Assembly (NCBI GenBank): GCA_049999805.1
Contig: JBNGIO010006178.1
Location: 195,055-259,054, forward strand
Source: Folioceros fuciformis
Taxonomy: Eukaryota; Anthocerotophyta; Anthocerotopsida; Anthocerotales
Length of the DNA stretch: 64,000 nt
Direction of reading: 5' to 3'
A model generated the notes under the pieces. That model was not told the origin of the DNA and ran no database searches. It saw only the letters and a list, made by a program, of their open reading frames with translations. The translations under genes were made by a program, and so were the position numbers. This document shows, piece by piece, positions 1-11,675 of this stretch (position 1 is the stretch's first letter; each line of letters begins with the position of its first letter).

Positions 1-596
1 AAAAAAAAAAAAAAAAAAACTTAGAGCTCTTCTCATGTATATTTTTTTATAAAGTATATATTATTATTATTGTGAAAACCTAACTATATGATAGGAAACT
101 ATTAGAAGAAGGTGAAACAAACATAAAAAAAACTATGAGAAAAAAGAGAGGCAACCATGCTCATTATATGCATAAAAAGACAAAGAAGGGTTTTCCATTT
201 TCTTCAACAAGTATACAATGGATCATTCCACTCTCCTTTTATTCCACATGCCGGCATACTCAAAATATTTTGTTCATAGATTATGAAGCATCTTTAAACT
301 TGACATCATAAAGGTTATGATTTATAATGTATAGGGATCATCCAAACCATAAGAGTAAGACGTATATGAGAGATAAAAATATTATAGAATAATTTCATGA
401 CATGATAAGAATATTTAATACATTTTGTGTTGTTATTACAATATAAGATGGCTAATCAAAGAAAATTATACAGTAAAGTTCAAAGATAAAAAGATCATTG
501 CTTGGGGAGGCTTTGGAGAGATGATACACATAAATGGAAAGTTACAATTGAGCATGAAGATACATAGTTGATCATGAATGATATATAGAGTGTAGT
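1..596. other. AT-rich DNA without a recognisable gene
   Basis: AT-rich, low-complexity sequence that opens with a run of A. I see no long reading frame, RNA gene or recognisable repeat boundary. It lies upstream of the retrotransposon remnant and may be its insertion context or its missing 5' part. Confidence 0.5.
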
Positions 597-1162
597 TTGG
601 TTTTGATCATTTTACAAGACTTTCTACATGCCACTATCACATGGCGCGTGACACCCAACCTTTACCTATCAAGCACACCCCTTCTCAACTTTGCTCCGGG
701 GTCAAGGGGGGTGAAGTGCCATATTGGTCACAAGCATAAGGACTTCGATAGGACCACTTGGGTGGCACAAGTGCGACTTGCTTCTTCCTCCGAACCAGCT
801 GCCAATCCTCTTCTAACATATATTCTGGAGCCGTCCCCGAAGGCTTGTGGCTTCGAGGGCAATTTGATCACTTGTTGGCTCTTTTCCATGCTCGTTTTCC
901 ATGTCCTCGCCTCTTCCAACGTCTCCCTAGGCGCCTACATGATGATATTCGCCTTGCTTATCGTCTTCCCTTAGATCACCTTGCTCGGGACCCGAGAGAT
1001 GAGGGTGCTAGGATTTTGTTCCTTTTCCTGCCTGGATGGTGCCTTTGGCGCTCTAGAGGTGGTCCGTCAGGTCATAGGGAGGTGGCCTCTCGACTTCGCC
1101 GTTTTCGATCCGGAGATTGGCAAGCTTTTTAGGAGGAGGATTTACTAGCAGCAAAATCTCGA

Positions 1163-3040
1163 TTGGAGTCAGCTAAGGTTGACAAGGTATGCCATGACCC
1201 ATTTAAAGCGCGTCTCAAGCGGTGTCTCATGTTGGGCAAGGATGGTGAATATGCTCGGGCTGTTAGAGCATTGCGCCCAGAGCCGGCTGCATCTGCAACT
1301 GAGGACACCATTGCTGCACTTCGCGCCCTTTATCCAGAACCTCATGACACTATACCGCAAGATCTTCTTGACCACACGGTCGAGGAGCCTTTTTGCTTGG
1401 ATAGGGTTGTTTTTGGGCATGCACTCTCTTCTGCGCCACGACTTTCTGCAGGGGGTTTGTCTGGCATAGTTTATGACCATTTTCGAGATTATTTTTCTCC
1501 TGAGGATCCCTCAAGTGGTTTTTCGGAGCTTTATACACTAGCAGCTGCTATGGCTAGGGGTGAAGTTCCCAATCGAATCTCTCAAGTTTTGGCGACTAGT
1601 AGGCTACTTGCATTGGAAAAGCCCACCTTAGGAGTGCGCTCTATTGTTATGGGGGAGGTATTTTTGCGCCTTATCAGCCAAAGTATCACAATTCAGCTTC
1701 GGGAGTACTTCCAAGTTCCTCTTGCACCCCACCAATTTGGGATTGCTACCCCAGGTGGGTGTGAATCTGCCGCTCTCGACATCCAGGCGGCCCTTGAGTT
1801 ACATCCTCACTAGGTAGCTTTGTAGGTTAATATTGAGAATGCTTTCAACACCGTCTATAGGGTCGCCATCTTCTCGGAGCTGAAGAGTGCAAGAGGTCAA
1901 TTGGCAAGTCTTATCCCTTTTGTTCGCTCCTTCTATGGCTCGCCATCCAAGCTCTACTACCAACAGGGCCCGACTATTGAGGGCGTCTCAGTTTTTTATT
2001 TAGCAACAGGTACAAGGCAAGGGGATCCGCTGGGGGGTGCTCTTTTTGCAATGGCACATTTTTGTGTATTGTCCTCTACTGCCTTAGCATTTCGGGAATG
2101 CCTTTTCCCTTCCGTGGCTGATGACACTCATATTCTTAGGCAAGGAGTCACAGTCAAAGCAGCATTTGACTTCTTCTCATCAAAGCTCTCCAAGGTGGGA
2201 TTGCAGGTCAAGCTATCTAAATGCAGGGTTTGGTCCCCTTCAAGCATCACTCCCCCCCCCCCTTCAATATTTGGGGGGGGGGATACTACCCCCTCGCAGA
2301 GACTTCGAGTCTTGGGTGTGCTTGTGGGACCTCCTGATTTTGTTCATAGGTTTGTGGATGAAGCATTGGATGAAGATTTGGCTCATATCATGGACCTCTC
2401 ACAAATCGGTGATCCTCATATTGCATTTGGTATCCTTTCTTCTTGTTTAGCACGACGACCAGGTTACCTCACTAGAACTGTTAGGCCTTCTCCATTTTTC
2501 TTATCAAGTCTCAGGAAGTTTGACAATCAAGTTATGCAGGCTCTTGGGAACATCATAGGTCCGGGCACCTTCGAGTGTGCTATCGGTGATTTGGCTCGGA
2601 AGCAGGCTTCTTTGCCAGTCACCTTTGGAGGGGTTGGTCTTTTAGCCATGGACGCCTCTGCCTCAGCTGCCTTTCTCAGCAGCTGGGCCCTCTCAGCTTC
2701 AATTTTGGCCTCTCGCTTTTTGCTACAAGATTCCCCTATTCTTGAAAGTTTTATTTCAGGTGTTGAGGAGGGCGTTTTCCCTTTACAGGTGTCTCTTAGG
2801 CAAGCGAGGGATTCTCTACCTTTGGAGGCTCGTGAGGCTCTACCTCCTTTCACCTCCTTTTCTAGGGAAGGGTTGAAGGGTCTCCAAGCCTCCCTCCTAG
2901 AAAAGCAATATGGCCAAGCACTAAGAGCCCTTCTTTCAGACTCATCCATCTCTAGGTCTTCTCGAGCTCGTATTCGATCTTTTTCAGGTAAAGGAGCGGG
3001 CTCTTGGCTTTTAGCTCGACCTTGCATCCAGGCGTATTGA
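1163..3040 (+). pseudogene. Reverse transcriptase domain of the non-LTR element, broken
   Basis: Two frames (1163-1813 and 1901-3040) make one RT. Visible motifs are ENAFNTVYR (motif A region), GTRQGDPLGGALFAMAHF (motif B region) and VADDTHI (the ADD of motif C). Between the frames, TAG codons at 1811 and 1823 interrupt the coding line. The motif A acidic residue that normally precedes the ENAFN stretch is Asn here. A run of C then G around 2251-2281 encodes a Pro/Gly stretch of unstable length. The enzyme would have primed cDNA synthesis at a nicked target. This copy cannot make an active protein. Confidence 0.85.
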
Positions 3041-3217
3041 ATCGCACCAGCAACTTTTGCCACCGCGATGAGATTTCGCTTAGGTTTGGCCCACCCCTTG
3101 GCTTTTTCTCTCTCTACATGCAATTGTGGGGTTGCCATTGTCGATACAGGGTCCTATTTGGCACGTTGTCCCGTTGGGGGGCACCGCATTGCCACTCATG
3201 ATGCAGTTTGAGATGTC

Positions 3218-3703
3218 ATGTTCTCAATGACTAGAGAGTGTGGATTTCTTCCGTATAGGGAGCGTCCATATACTTTGCGCAATGGGGTTTCACTTAGAGC
3301 CGACCTTTTCTTCACTAGGGGAAAACAGGTTTGTGTTGCTGATGTAGTTGTTACAAATCTCACTAGGGATTCGATTTGTAAGCACGTAATCATCAACCCC
3401 CCTACTTGGGCGGCAGAGGGTTGTGCAAGTGCCAAAATCCATAAGTATTCTCCCTTGCAAGACGAGCATACTTTCATCCCCCTTGCTCTTGAGACTCATG
3501 GAGCTATGGGCAAGGACTTTTCAAGGTTTATCAAGGTGTGCGCCAAGGTTTATCAGAGCAATAGGAATGGTGTTCTCCCTCTTTCCTTTGTGGTGGCCTT
3601 CTTTCGACAACGTGTATCTATTGCTTTGCAACGAGCATTGGCCAATGCAGTTTTTAGAACAGCAACAAGCGCAGGTCAAGCGGCTTCTTCGGCACCGTGG
3701 TAG
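3218..3703 (+). pseudogene. Restriction-like (PD-(D/E)XK, R2-type) endonuclease domain of the element
   Basis: The 161-residue frame downstream of the RT carries SLRADLFFTRGKQVCVADVV, which fits the pattern of an Asp followed by a Asp-Val-x-Val strand in R2-type restriction-like endonucleases. Such domains nick the target so that reverse transcription can start. It is separated from the RT frame by a stop at 3040 and a short gap, and is probably one protein in the intact family. The assignment rests on motif spacing and position after the RT, not on an alignment. Confidence 0.6.
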
Positions 3704-4134
3704 GTAGGTCATTTGTTATTCCACATCATGACATTTTGGGAGCAATAGGTAGTTTTTGAAAATGATATTCATAGTAGAGAGTACCTCTTTTTGCCTTTGG
3801 CCCTAATGGCGTTGTTCCTCCAATCTCTGGAGTAGATGGCACTTTCCATCTCTTTTTCAATTATAGAAAATACACACGTTGTTATGTTTGTTTACAATAG
3901 TGATGAAGTATTATAGATTGCAAACAAATATTGAAAAAGAAGTATGAGATAGATAGTTGAAAAAGAAGTATGAGATAGATGGTTCGATTAACAATATAGA
4001 TTTGAAGCAATCCTTATGACAAAGGGATATTCACATATTGAAGATGTTGATTACTATACAATATTCTCTCTAGTAATAAACCTCACATTCATAAGATTAC
4101 ATTCATAAGATTGATTGATAAGTTATATTCTTTG

Positions 4135-5175
4135 GCGAGTAAGGAATTTTTTACATTTGGAGGTCCATGAGGCTCTACCTTCTTTTCTAGGCAAGGGTTG
4201 AGGGGTCTCCTAGCTTCCCTCTTAGAAGCAATATGCCCAAGCACTAAGAGTCCTTCTTTTGGACTCATCCATCCCTAGGCCTTCTCAGGCTTGTATTCAC
4301 TCTTGTTCACGTAAAGGAGCGGGCCCTAGATTTTTAACTCGACCTTGCATCCAAGCGTTTTGAATCGCATTAGCAACTTTTGCCACCGCGATAAGATTTC
4401 ACTTAGGTTTGGCCCGACCCTTGGCTTTTTCTCTCTCTACATGCAGTTGTGGGGTTTCACTTAGGTTTGGCCGGACCCGTAGCTTTTGCTCTCGCTACGT
4501 ACAATTGTGAGGTTGCCATTGTCAATACAGGGTCCCATTTGGCATGTTGTCTTGTTGGGGGGCACCGCATTGCCACCCATGATGTAGTTCAAGATGTCAT
4601 GTTCTCCATTGCTAGAGAGTGTGGCTTTCTTCTATATAGGAGCGTCCATATACTTTGCACAATAGGGGCTCACTTAAAGCCAACCTTTTTTTCATTAGGG
4701 AGGAACATGTTTGTGTCGTTGATGTGGTTGTTATGGATCGCACTAGGGATTCAGTCAGCAAGCATATCATCATCAACCCCCCTAGTTAGGTGGCGGAGGT
4801 TTGTGCAAGCGCCACAGTCTAGAAGTATTTTCCTCCATAAGTATTTTCCTCTACAACTTTCACTGACATACTTTCATCCCACTTGCTTGTTGTGGCCTTC
4901 TTTCAACAACGCATATTCATTGCTTTGCTAAGAGAATTGGCCAATGCGATTTTCAGGACAGCAATAAGCGCAGGTCAAGCGTCGTCTTGGCATCGGTAAT
5001 AAGTAGACCTCTTGTTATTCCACATCATGACATATTGGGAACATAGGTAGTTTTTGAGAATGATATTGGAAGGAGCTAGTCCCTTTTAGCCTTTGGCCCT
5101 ACTAGGATTGTTCCTCCAATCTTTGGAGTAGATGAGATTTTTCATCTCTTTTTTAATAATAAAAAATATAATATA
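4135..5175 (+). mobile_element. Second, more decayed copy of the same element (3' half)
   Basis: From about 4150 the sequence parallels 2830-3880: the same Cys/His-poor C-terminal region, the endonuclease stretch and the same AT-rich tail. A stretch of about 60 nt is duplicated inside it: the segment from 4390 to 4450 recurs in altered form at 4451-4515. Stops and frameshifts are frequent. The tail ends near 5170 in the same AATAATAAAAAATATAAT-like run. It is a fragment of an independent insertion or of a local duplication. Confidence 0.7.
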
Positions 5176-8100
5176 ATTATTACATTCTTTGTATACATTT
5201 ATACACTAGTGGATCGGTTCAAAACCTTTTGAACGTGAGAAGAGAAATAAAGATAAACAAACCTTAGAGTGGAATGATTAATCATTTATTTAGTTGTTAT
5301 GGTGGTATTCAAAGTCATTAGTATCATCATATTACTTCTACACTTATAAAAGGAAAATTTATGTAAGAATAAAAAGAAAAATCACTCTTAGGGTTTAGGA
5401 TTTAAGGTTTAGAGAGTGTCAAAACTAGACAGAATTTACATTATATATCTATTATATATATAAAAAAATCAAAATAATAGGGTAATCCTAGAATTGGGAT
5501 AAGGATCATCCTATCTGGTACTGTCAATTTTAAAGGTCACATGCATTGAAGGTGGAATTTGCCCCGCAATTTTTGGTGCCTCGTTGTGTTTTTGGTGTTT
5601 GCCAACATGTAGGAGACCCGAGCCCTTAGGGGTCGTAACTTCGGGATTATAATAAGGGCCAGCAAGTTTTGAGTAAATTTTTAACATCAAAACAACAAGT
5701 CCTTGAACACCGACCTACTTCACCATGCCAAAGTACAACTGTCGAGGATGCTTGTCCACGCTTCCCAACCGGCAAGCCTTTTTACAAGCTCGAAGCCTTC
5801 TTTTCTCAGGCTTTTCCTCTGCGCAGCACAAGCTCGTGGTGTGATGTACAGTTGCATATGATCTGTGTGAGAGGACTGTCGGACAGGTCGGGCTTCTTGA
5901 GAGGCTTTGTAGGGTGCGAATCTGTTGTCCTTCTTTTCCCGGACAGAGTGGTTTGAGGGAATTTCTTCAGCTTCCACCTGTATACTTTGGGTTAGAGTTT
6001 TGGGTACGTGAATGTTCTGAGGTGTTCGCCATGACGTCTATGTTGTTCAGGCAGGGCATTTCAGGCCGCTCTGTGTCGGCGGAGTTGAGTAGACCAAGCA
6101 CGCTCAGTTTTCCACCCCGAAGTCAAAGAGTCGTGTGAACCGGCATCCGTGGTGACCTTGGAATTGGACAGGCCGTGAACAGGTCTTTTGTCCCCGTTCA
6201 CAAGGTTACAGGGCAGAACCTATTTTCAGTGAAGCTTGTTCCTTACCTACCTCTCAATATGCTCTACACTCTATACTATGCTACAAGGCAACAAACAGAA
6301 CTCAGCTGGGTAGCACTCCTGTTCATCATGCACTCTACTGTTGCACGGGTCAATCATAGCCGCTACCAGGCTTGAGAGGTACTGATGACATCAGTGGCGA
6401 AATAGAGACCCCGCACCTCATGGATCCACCACAAAACTTTGAGAAGAATGAGGTCAAGTTTGTCTTATCCACTTTCCGGCAACAGCTGTATTGAGAGCAA
6501 TCAAAATCAGCCCTCAAAGCCTTCTGTACAACATTTTCTCCTCTCCCTAGGAGTAGTATGACCCAAATCCGGAGCAGTGCCGTTGGTAATCTGACCCCGT
6601 CTTGCATTACTTTCAGCGGTCCGTCAATTTGTAGCTAAGCAGCTTACTTTCTGGTCGGATGATAGCTTACTTGCACGTTATGATCCCCCACTTAATCTTC
6701 CAAGGAAAGCGTCATTGCCCTCGTCTTTGTTATTCACCACTGAACCTTGGAACCCACATCTGCGAGCAGCTTGGACAGCTCCATCTACAACATAGGACCT
6801 CCTGCAACCAGCAAAGGGCCTCCTGCAACTTTCGGGCCACATTCACTGGCTTGTGGAAAACACCACTCACACTGATTGCACAGAACCAGAATGGCAGCCG
6901 TACCCGACACAGAAAGCTCGTGAGATACGACCAAACACTTCACGACTGGGAAAACCGCTTGCGCGGAGGGGACGAATTGCCCGTGGTCAGACACGGAGCC
7001 TTAGATTTGCCCAAATGAATCACAAACGAGGGCATCAAATTTGCCAAATAAACTAGACACGAGATCAACGTGAGAAGAAGCAATCCCGGGGCACGCTTGC
7101 TCCGTGCTTCATGGCGCCCACAGTCGAACCTCCTTGCAGTCTTGTGCAAGCCGTTAGAAGATTGCCTGTCGCTCGCACTCAGTGCTAACCTACAACGCAC
7201 ATACTGCCTGGCGAATTGCCTGTACATTGTGCCAACCGTAAGCAGAACAGAGAAGTGAACCAACCCTGCCTTCTTACATTCCGCAGAGATTCAAATAAGA
7301 AACAGCGCCTGCTACTGCTTCACCCCACCCGGATGCAATAGTTTATGTGACACGCCCAATTCGACTCCAGCTGTCGTCAGTGCACGACGGAGTTCAATTG
7401 AGCAGGTAACAAAGGAACCCCCATTGCCGTCGGTGCTCCAAGCAGGCGCCATGAGGAGAACAGGAAGCTCAATCAAGACTGCTTGCCACGCACGGAACCA
7501 AGGAGAAGGAGGCCCAGCGCCGCTGAAATTAAGCCAGTGACGCGACTGGAAAGCGCCTCTCCTGTAGCTGGATGGCCCCTCCACGACGTGATCAGCCCAC
7601 ACGTTCGAACAGTCCCGACTGCGCTCGCCCGGCATGACGTATTTCTAGCCCACCGAAGGGCGAATAGCCCATACTTTTCGACTGCTTCTGAGAATCGACT
7701 AGAAAATCGAACAGTGTCTGATACAGCTGACAATTCAGTTGAGCTAACCAAGCTGTCAATTCAGTGTGGACAGGGGTTCCACAACAATTGCGTAACGGAT
7801 GTTTGACAGCGACACTGCAAAGGTTCAAGTAACAGTCGTTTGTGGTGGCTCTACAACAATTTCGTGCTCCTGATATAAACCATATATATCCCCATATCTG
7901 CTTACACAACATATGCTCATCAGAAAATGTCGCGAGTCTCGACAGGAGATGGTGTGCTGACAAAAAAGATCTACCTACACTTCGCCTGCTAAAAAAATTT
8001 ACCCTTCGCCTGAATCGGGCAATCTGAAGCCCCGAACTGGGAGCATCCTTGGTGCATCACGCTATCAACAGTCCACCTACCAGGAGATTCTGAAGCTTGG

Positions 8101-8381
8101 CTACCAACTATCAGTTCCACCTACAAGAGTCTCAGAAAAAGGAAATGGAAACACAGAGCATCTTCTTGCTAAACACCTTCCAATCCACCTGCTCGATAAC
8201 GGAAGACTGTTGCGAAGCTCCAAATGCCGAACCCTTGAGTCTTAAAGCTTGAACCCATCAAAACAGAAAGTGTCACCAGAACTAACCTGTCTCACCCAAT
8301 TCGAATCCATCCAGTTATAACCCCAGTATCTTGCATACAACCCACAGCTCCATAGAGGACATGTATCAAGTTTCTTGCCAT
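5176..8381. other. Long stretch with no recognised gene
   Basis: The first 400 nt are AT-rich. From about 5560 the composition becomes mixed and gene-like, but I recognise no protein in any frame. The open frames are short (under 125 codons), overlap on both strands and lack conserved motifs. Decayed mobile DNA is possible. The part next to 8382 probably includes the 3' UTR of the RhoGDI gene. Confidence 0.5.
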
Positions 8382-9496
8382 CTACCAATCCTTGCGAATC
8401 TGAAACGTGTAGTCTACATCCAAATGGCATCTCCCATCGTCGTCGACAAACTGAAAAACCGAAGCAAAGGCCCAACATGAGAACTACTTACAACTGAGAC
8501 CTACATTTGAAGACCATACACCTTGGCATGAGGGCACACCTTCGTTTTGGCAGTATATGCACCACGCGCAAGCACACCGGATGGCGTGGTTTCCTCGTCC
8601 ATAATCTGCACATAAGCTTCTTGCTGCGGGGCGAACGTTCCAAGCATGACCTTCGTCTCATCCACTGCACAGCATCATCAGTCATATTATCCAAAAAGTG
8701 GGAAACGAATGTTGACAGATCGGCTACAAATTCGAGGAGTGCCAGTGAAGTGTCAGTCGAGAAAGCAGTAGGGCGCACACCTTTAATAGAGTTCTTCCAC
8801 ACAGTGTTGATGTACCTCAGGCCAGAAACGAGGTTGTGTCTGACCAGAAATCTGAACTTGAGACTGTAATTGCTACCCTCCTTCAGCGTGAACGTGAAGC
8901 CGCGATTCTCGAGCGGGAGAGGGATAGAGATCTCAGAGCGGCCTCTAGAGATGATGCCCAAAGTCAGCACTTGAACTTCAGGCTCCAGGTGCTCTGCAAG
9001 CCAGAGACATCCGTCACCTCATGTTTCGTGATCACGGCATTTGAGAACAGACTGAGAGATGCAAGCCAAAATGCACACGACAGAAATACCCGCATCCAGC
9101 TCAACAGAGCCGAGGAGTTGCTCCTTCCACCGCCGAAGACTTTCATCCTCCTGCATTCAACGCAGCCGTTAGCTGCGGACTGTCAGTCGAGGCGGCGAGT
9201 CAGCAATGCAGGGCCCGGGCGAGAAAATTGAAAAATACCTTGTCCAACTCAATCTGCTCCTTCAGGGGAATTAAAGCCCCAGGAACGAAGTCTTCAGCAA
9301 GCTTCGAATCTTCCTCCTCGGAGTCGTAGTAGGAAGTGGTGCTGAGCTGCCGAGTGAGCCCCTCCGGATGAGAAACGGCCAGAAGCGCGTCTCCAGATGG
9401 ACCGGCTGACTGATCAGGCCCAGGCAACACCCCGTTCATTTTATTGTCTCGTGAGACACCAGCGAGTCTGGCCAATGCTGCCACCAGAATGGACAT
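8382..9496 (-). CDS. Rho GDP-dissociation inhibitor (RhoGDI)
   Basis: Five exons on the minus strand: 9496-9239, 9150-9090, 8993-8781, 8664-8540 and 8450-8382. They give about 241 residues and all phases close. RhoGDI extracts prenylated Rho/ROP GTPases from membranes and holds them inactive in the cytosol, which in plants sets the site of polar growth. Landmarks are an acidic, variable N-terminus (about 1-75), the regulatory-arm segment DESLRRWKEQLLGSVELD, the immunoglobulin-like fold with GRSEISIPLPLENRGF and LVSGLRYINTVWK, then ETTPSGVLARGAYTAKTK, and the end DYTFQIRKDW. Introns are 88-116 nt with GT-AG borders. The ATG at 9494-9496 is the first in frame; a second Met about 20 codons in is an alternative start. 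The family is recognised with high certainty. Confidence 0.93.
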
Positions 9497-10190
9497 AATT
9501 GTAGAGAGTCATGCACCGACCGGGAGCAGGGGCGGCTCAACAAAACAAAAAAGTGACGGGTCTGCTCAATTAAGCCCAGCCTAGCCCTGGCAATGTGCCT
9601 GAGGCGCTGGATCACAAGCGTTCCAGCCTGGGGCAGCTGAAAGACAGCCGCATTGACCGTCAGGCAGCTGGGAGCATGATTTACAACATGCACTTCACAC
9701 TCCAGGCTACAGTCAAGCTAACGCGAGGCAGCGAGTAGGCGCCAAAACACCTCTTCGAACTCGGCAAAGACACGCACACTCACCAGGCAAGCAGGTGCCT
9801 AAATAAAAAGGCAGGCCGAGAAGAGAAGGAAAGAGCTGAGCTTACTTACCGTGCAGAGAGGCAGGAGGAAATGGCAACGGAAGAGCTTACTTGCCCTGCC
9901 CTGCTTGTCGCCCTGTTTGCCCGCCAGATCTGTCTGCACGGCCTTGATCTACCCCTACGCGGGAGGTTCAAACCCAGCTCCGCCAAGATGACGAAATATG
10001 GCTGAGATCTCTGCCCACCTACTTTACCAGCGCCGTCCTTAGTAATAAAGTTTTCTCGTTGTCCCAGAAGGAGAGAGAACGTGTCTCCAGAGACCCACAT
10101 TCCACTACGGTTAAATCTTTCCCGGTAAGGGGGAAGATAGGGTTTGTTTGAGGCACCAACGGTTTACCTTACCCCGCCAATGGTATTGCG
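9497..10190. promoter_or_regulatory. Shared upstream region of the divergent RhoGDI and GNAT genes
   Basis: About 690 nt between two divergently transcribed genes. It should contain both promoters and 5' UTRs. No TATA box or other motif stands out, and no further gene is recognised. Confidence 0.5.
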
Positions 10191-11428
10191 ATGGTGCTCA
10201 CAGCATGTGTCTCCTCTACTATGCCCGTAAGTGCCTACTCACTGAACTTCCGTGTTGTGCAAACGCGGCCTCCTGTGTGACCTGGTTTGATGACTTGACG
10301 ATGCCTTTGGCAGGTGAGGTGGACCACAAACTGCAAATTGCGCACCTGGAGTAACTCCACACTGGTTGTGAACAATCTGAATCATTGTAACTATGGACCC
10401 GGTCTCAGGAGACCAGCTGGGGCCAGATCTCGCTGGCCCCCTCTTGTGCCTCCCCCTCTTACTTACAGCTCCAACATCTCGGATGTCGATCCAGTAGAGG
10501 TGGTGGAAAATTGCACTTACATGGAAATAGGGTACTGCAAATGTGTTCCTCGGCTCATACCCTTGTCGTTCTTTTGCTTGCAGCTAAGCGAGCTCTGGGC
10601 CATTACTCTGAAAGTTGTCAGGGATCCGAAGAAAATCATGAAAGCACTTCGGCACACATATGCTGTGGGTGTACATTTCACCTCAGGATGCTATTGGGGT
10701 AGCTGGATTGGGTTGCCTACCTTGATGTGTGCAGTTCGTTGTTGTGCTAGCAGAAGATGAAGATTCTGCATTTGCCTCCGGCACTCGTAGGAGGGTGATC
10801 GGTAAGTCCGCCAACCGTTTGAGTTCTAGATGCGTGGTGACTCGTCATGTTTGTGACAAGCCATGCCTTTGCAGGTATCGGAAGAGCAGTTTCGGATGGG
10901 GCATTCATCGTACGTCATGCCTAACCTCTGTCGCTTGTATGAATTGCCTAACATGTGGTTCACTCTAGTGGTCGTCCTGGATATTCTGGCTGTAGCACCT
11001 TACTTAACAATCCTGCCACCACCAGGCAACAATATGCGATGTGGCCGTGCATCCAGATTATCAGCATCGAGGGATCGGCAGAAGGATTGTGAAGCAGCTA
11101 GTCCAGGTTGATATCAGACCTCCTCCGGAAGGCCACGGCCTCCGCCCTGACAGTCTCAACAACTATCATCCTTGTGGTGTTCAGGACATGAAGAGTAAAG
11201 GTGGACCCTCCGGATTTGCTGTATTTCCGCCTCCCAGCGCTAGACGGTTTTTCTGGATGATAGGATTTCGGTAAGTCAGCTCAAGCTGAACGACGGAAGA
11301 GCTTGCTCTTTAGTTCCCGCGGTCTTCGTTTGAATAAGCCGCTTTGACCTTGCAGGGCGGAGAAGAAATATCGGATCATGGCCTACAGGGAAAAGTCTGA
11401 CGGAGATTTTCTAGACGAGATGGAATGA
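10191..11428 (+). CDS. GNAT-family N-acetyltransferase, probably plastid-targeted
   Basis: Eight exons: 10191-10226, 10314-10499, 10584-10670, 10735-10801, 10875-10909, 11026-11106, 11185-11270 and 11356-11428, about 216 residues. GNAT enzymes move acetyl from acetyl-CoA to an amine. The acetyl-CoA site is DVAVHPDYQHRGIGRRIVKQ (about 140-159), with the R/Q-x-x-G-x-G/A signature as QHRGIG. It follows the strand IGIGRAVSDGAF typical of plant organellar GNATs. The first about 70 residues are rich in Ser, Thr, Arg and Pro and nearly free of acid residues, which fits a transit peptide. The start ATG at 10191 is chosen because its 36-nt exon joins exon 2 in phase. The ends of exons 2 and 3 each have alternative GT donors. 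The substrate is unknown. The C-terminal KGGPSGFAVFPPPSARRFFW part is not one I can place in a named subfamily. Confidence 0.82.
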
Positions 11429-11675
11429 TTGTTCACAGAAAAACAAATCATGCAATTCTCTAAATTGTACAATTTTTTGGATTTGGGTAGACTACACTTG
11501 AAACGGCGGAACAGAGACTGTGACTCACTCCCAGTAAACGTTCCCCGGGAATTATTTAGATGACCCGAAGTGCGACGCAAGTCCTGAGACAACTCCATAG
11601 TCGAAAATGAACGACCCCACTCCCAACTTGAAAGTAGCAGGGCCCAATCTCTACTTGAAGGCGCAGAACCCCACC

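Larger units (their letters stand above)
640..3900 (+). mobile_element. Decayed non-LTR retrotransposon with reverse transcriptase and R2-like endonuclease
   Basis: One element on the plus strand. In order it has an N-terminal region in shifted frames (about 640-1130), a reverse transcriptase (1163-3040), a frame break, and a restriction-like endonuclease (about 3218-3703). An AT-rich 3' tail follows, ending near 3880. The order RT then endonuclease, without an apurinic endonuclease in front, is known for the R2-like class. Frameshifts, two in-frame stops between 1811 and 1824 and a changed catalytic residue mean this copy is dead. No target-site duplication could be defined. The same tail sequence recurs at 5100-5170 and 63810-63940, which marks a family within the window. 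Confidence 0.85.

Noticed and set aside
7473-7963. Overlapping frames of 92-123 codons as a possible gene before RhoGDI
   Set aside because: Open on both strands, no splice-consistent structure and no recognised motif; left as unassigned DNA.
9955-9990. GGTTCAAACCC, resembling a tRNA B box
   Set aside because: The flanks do not form a T-arm stem, and no matching A box or acceptor stem could be folded upstream.
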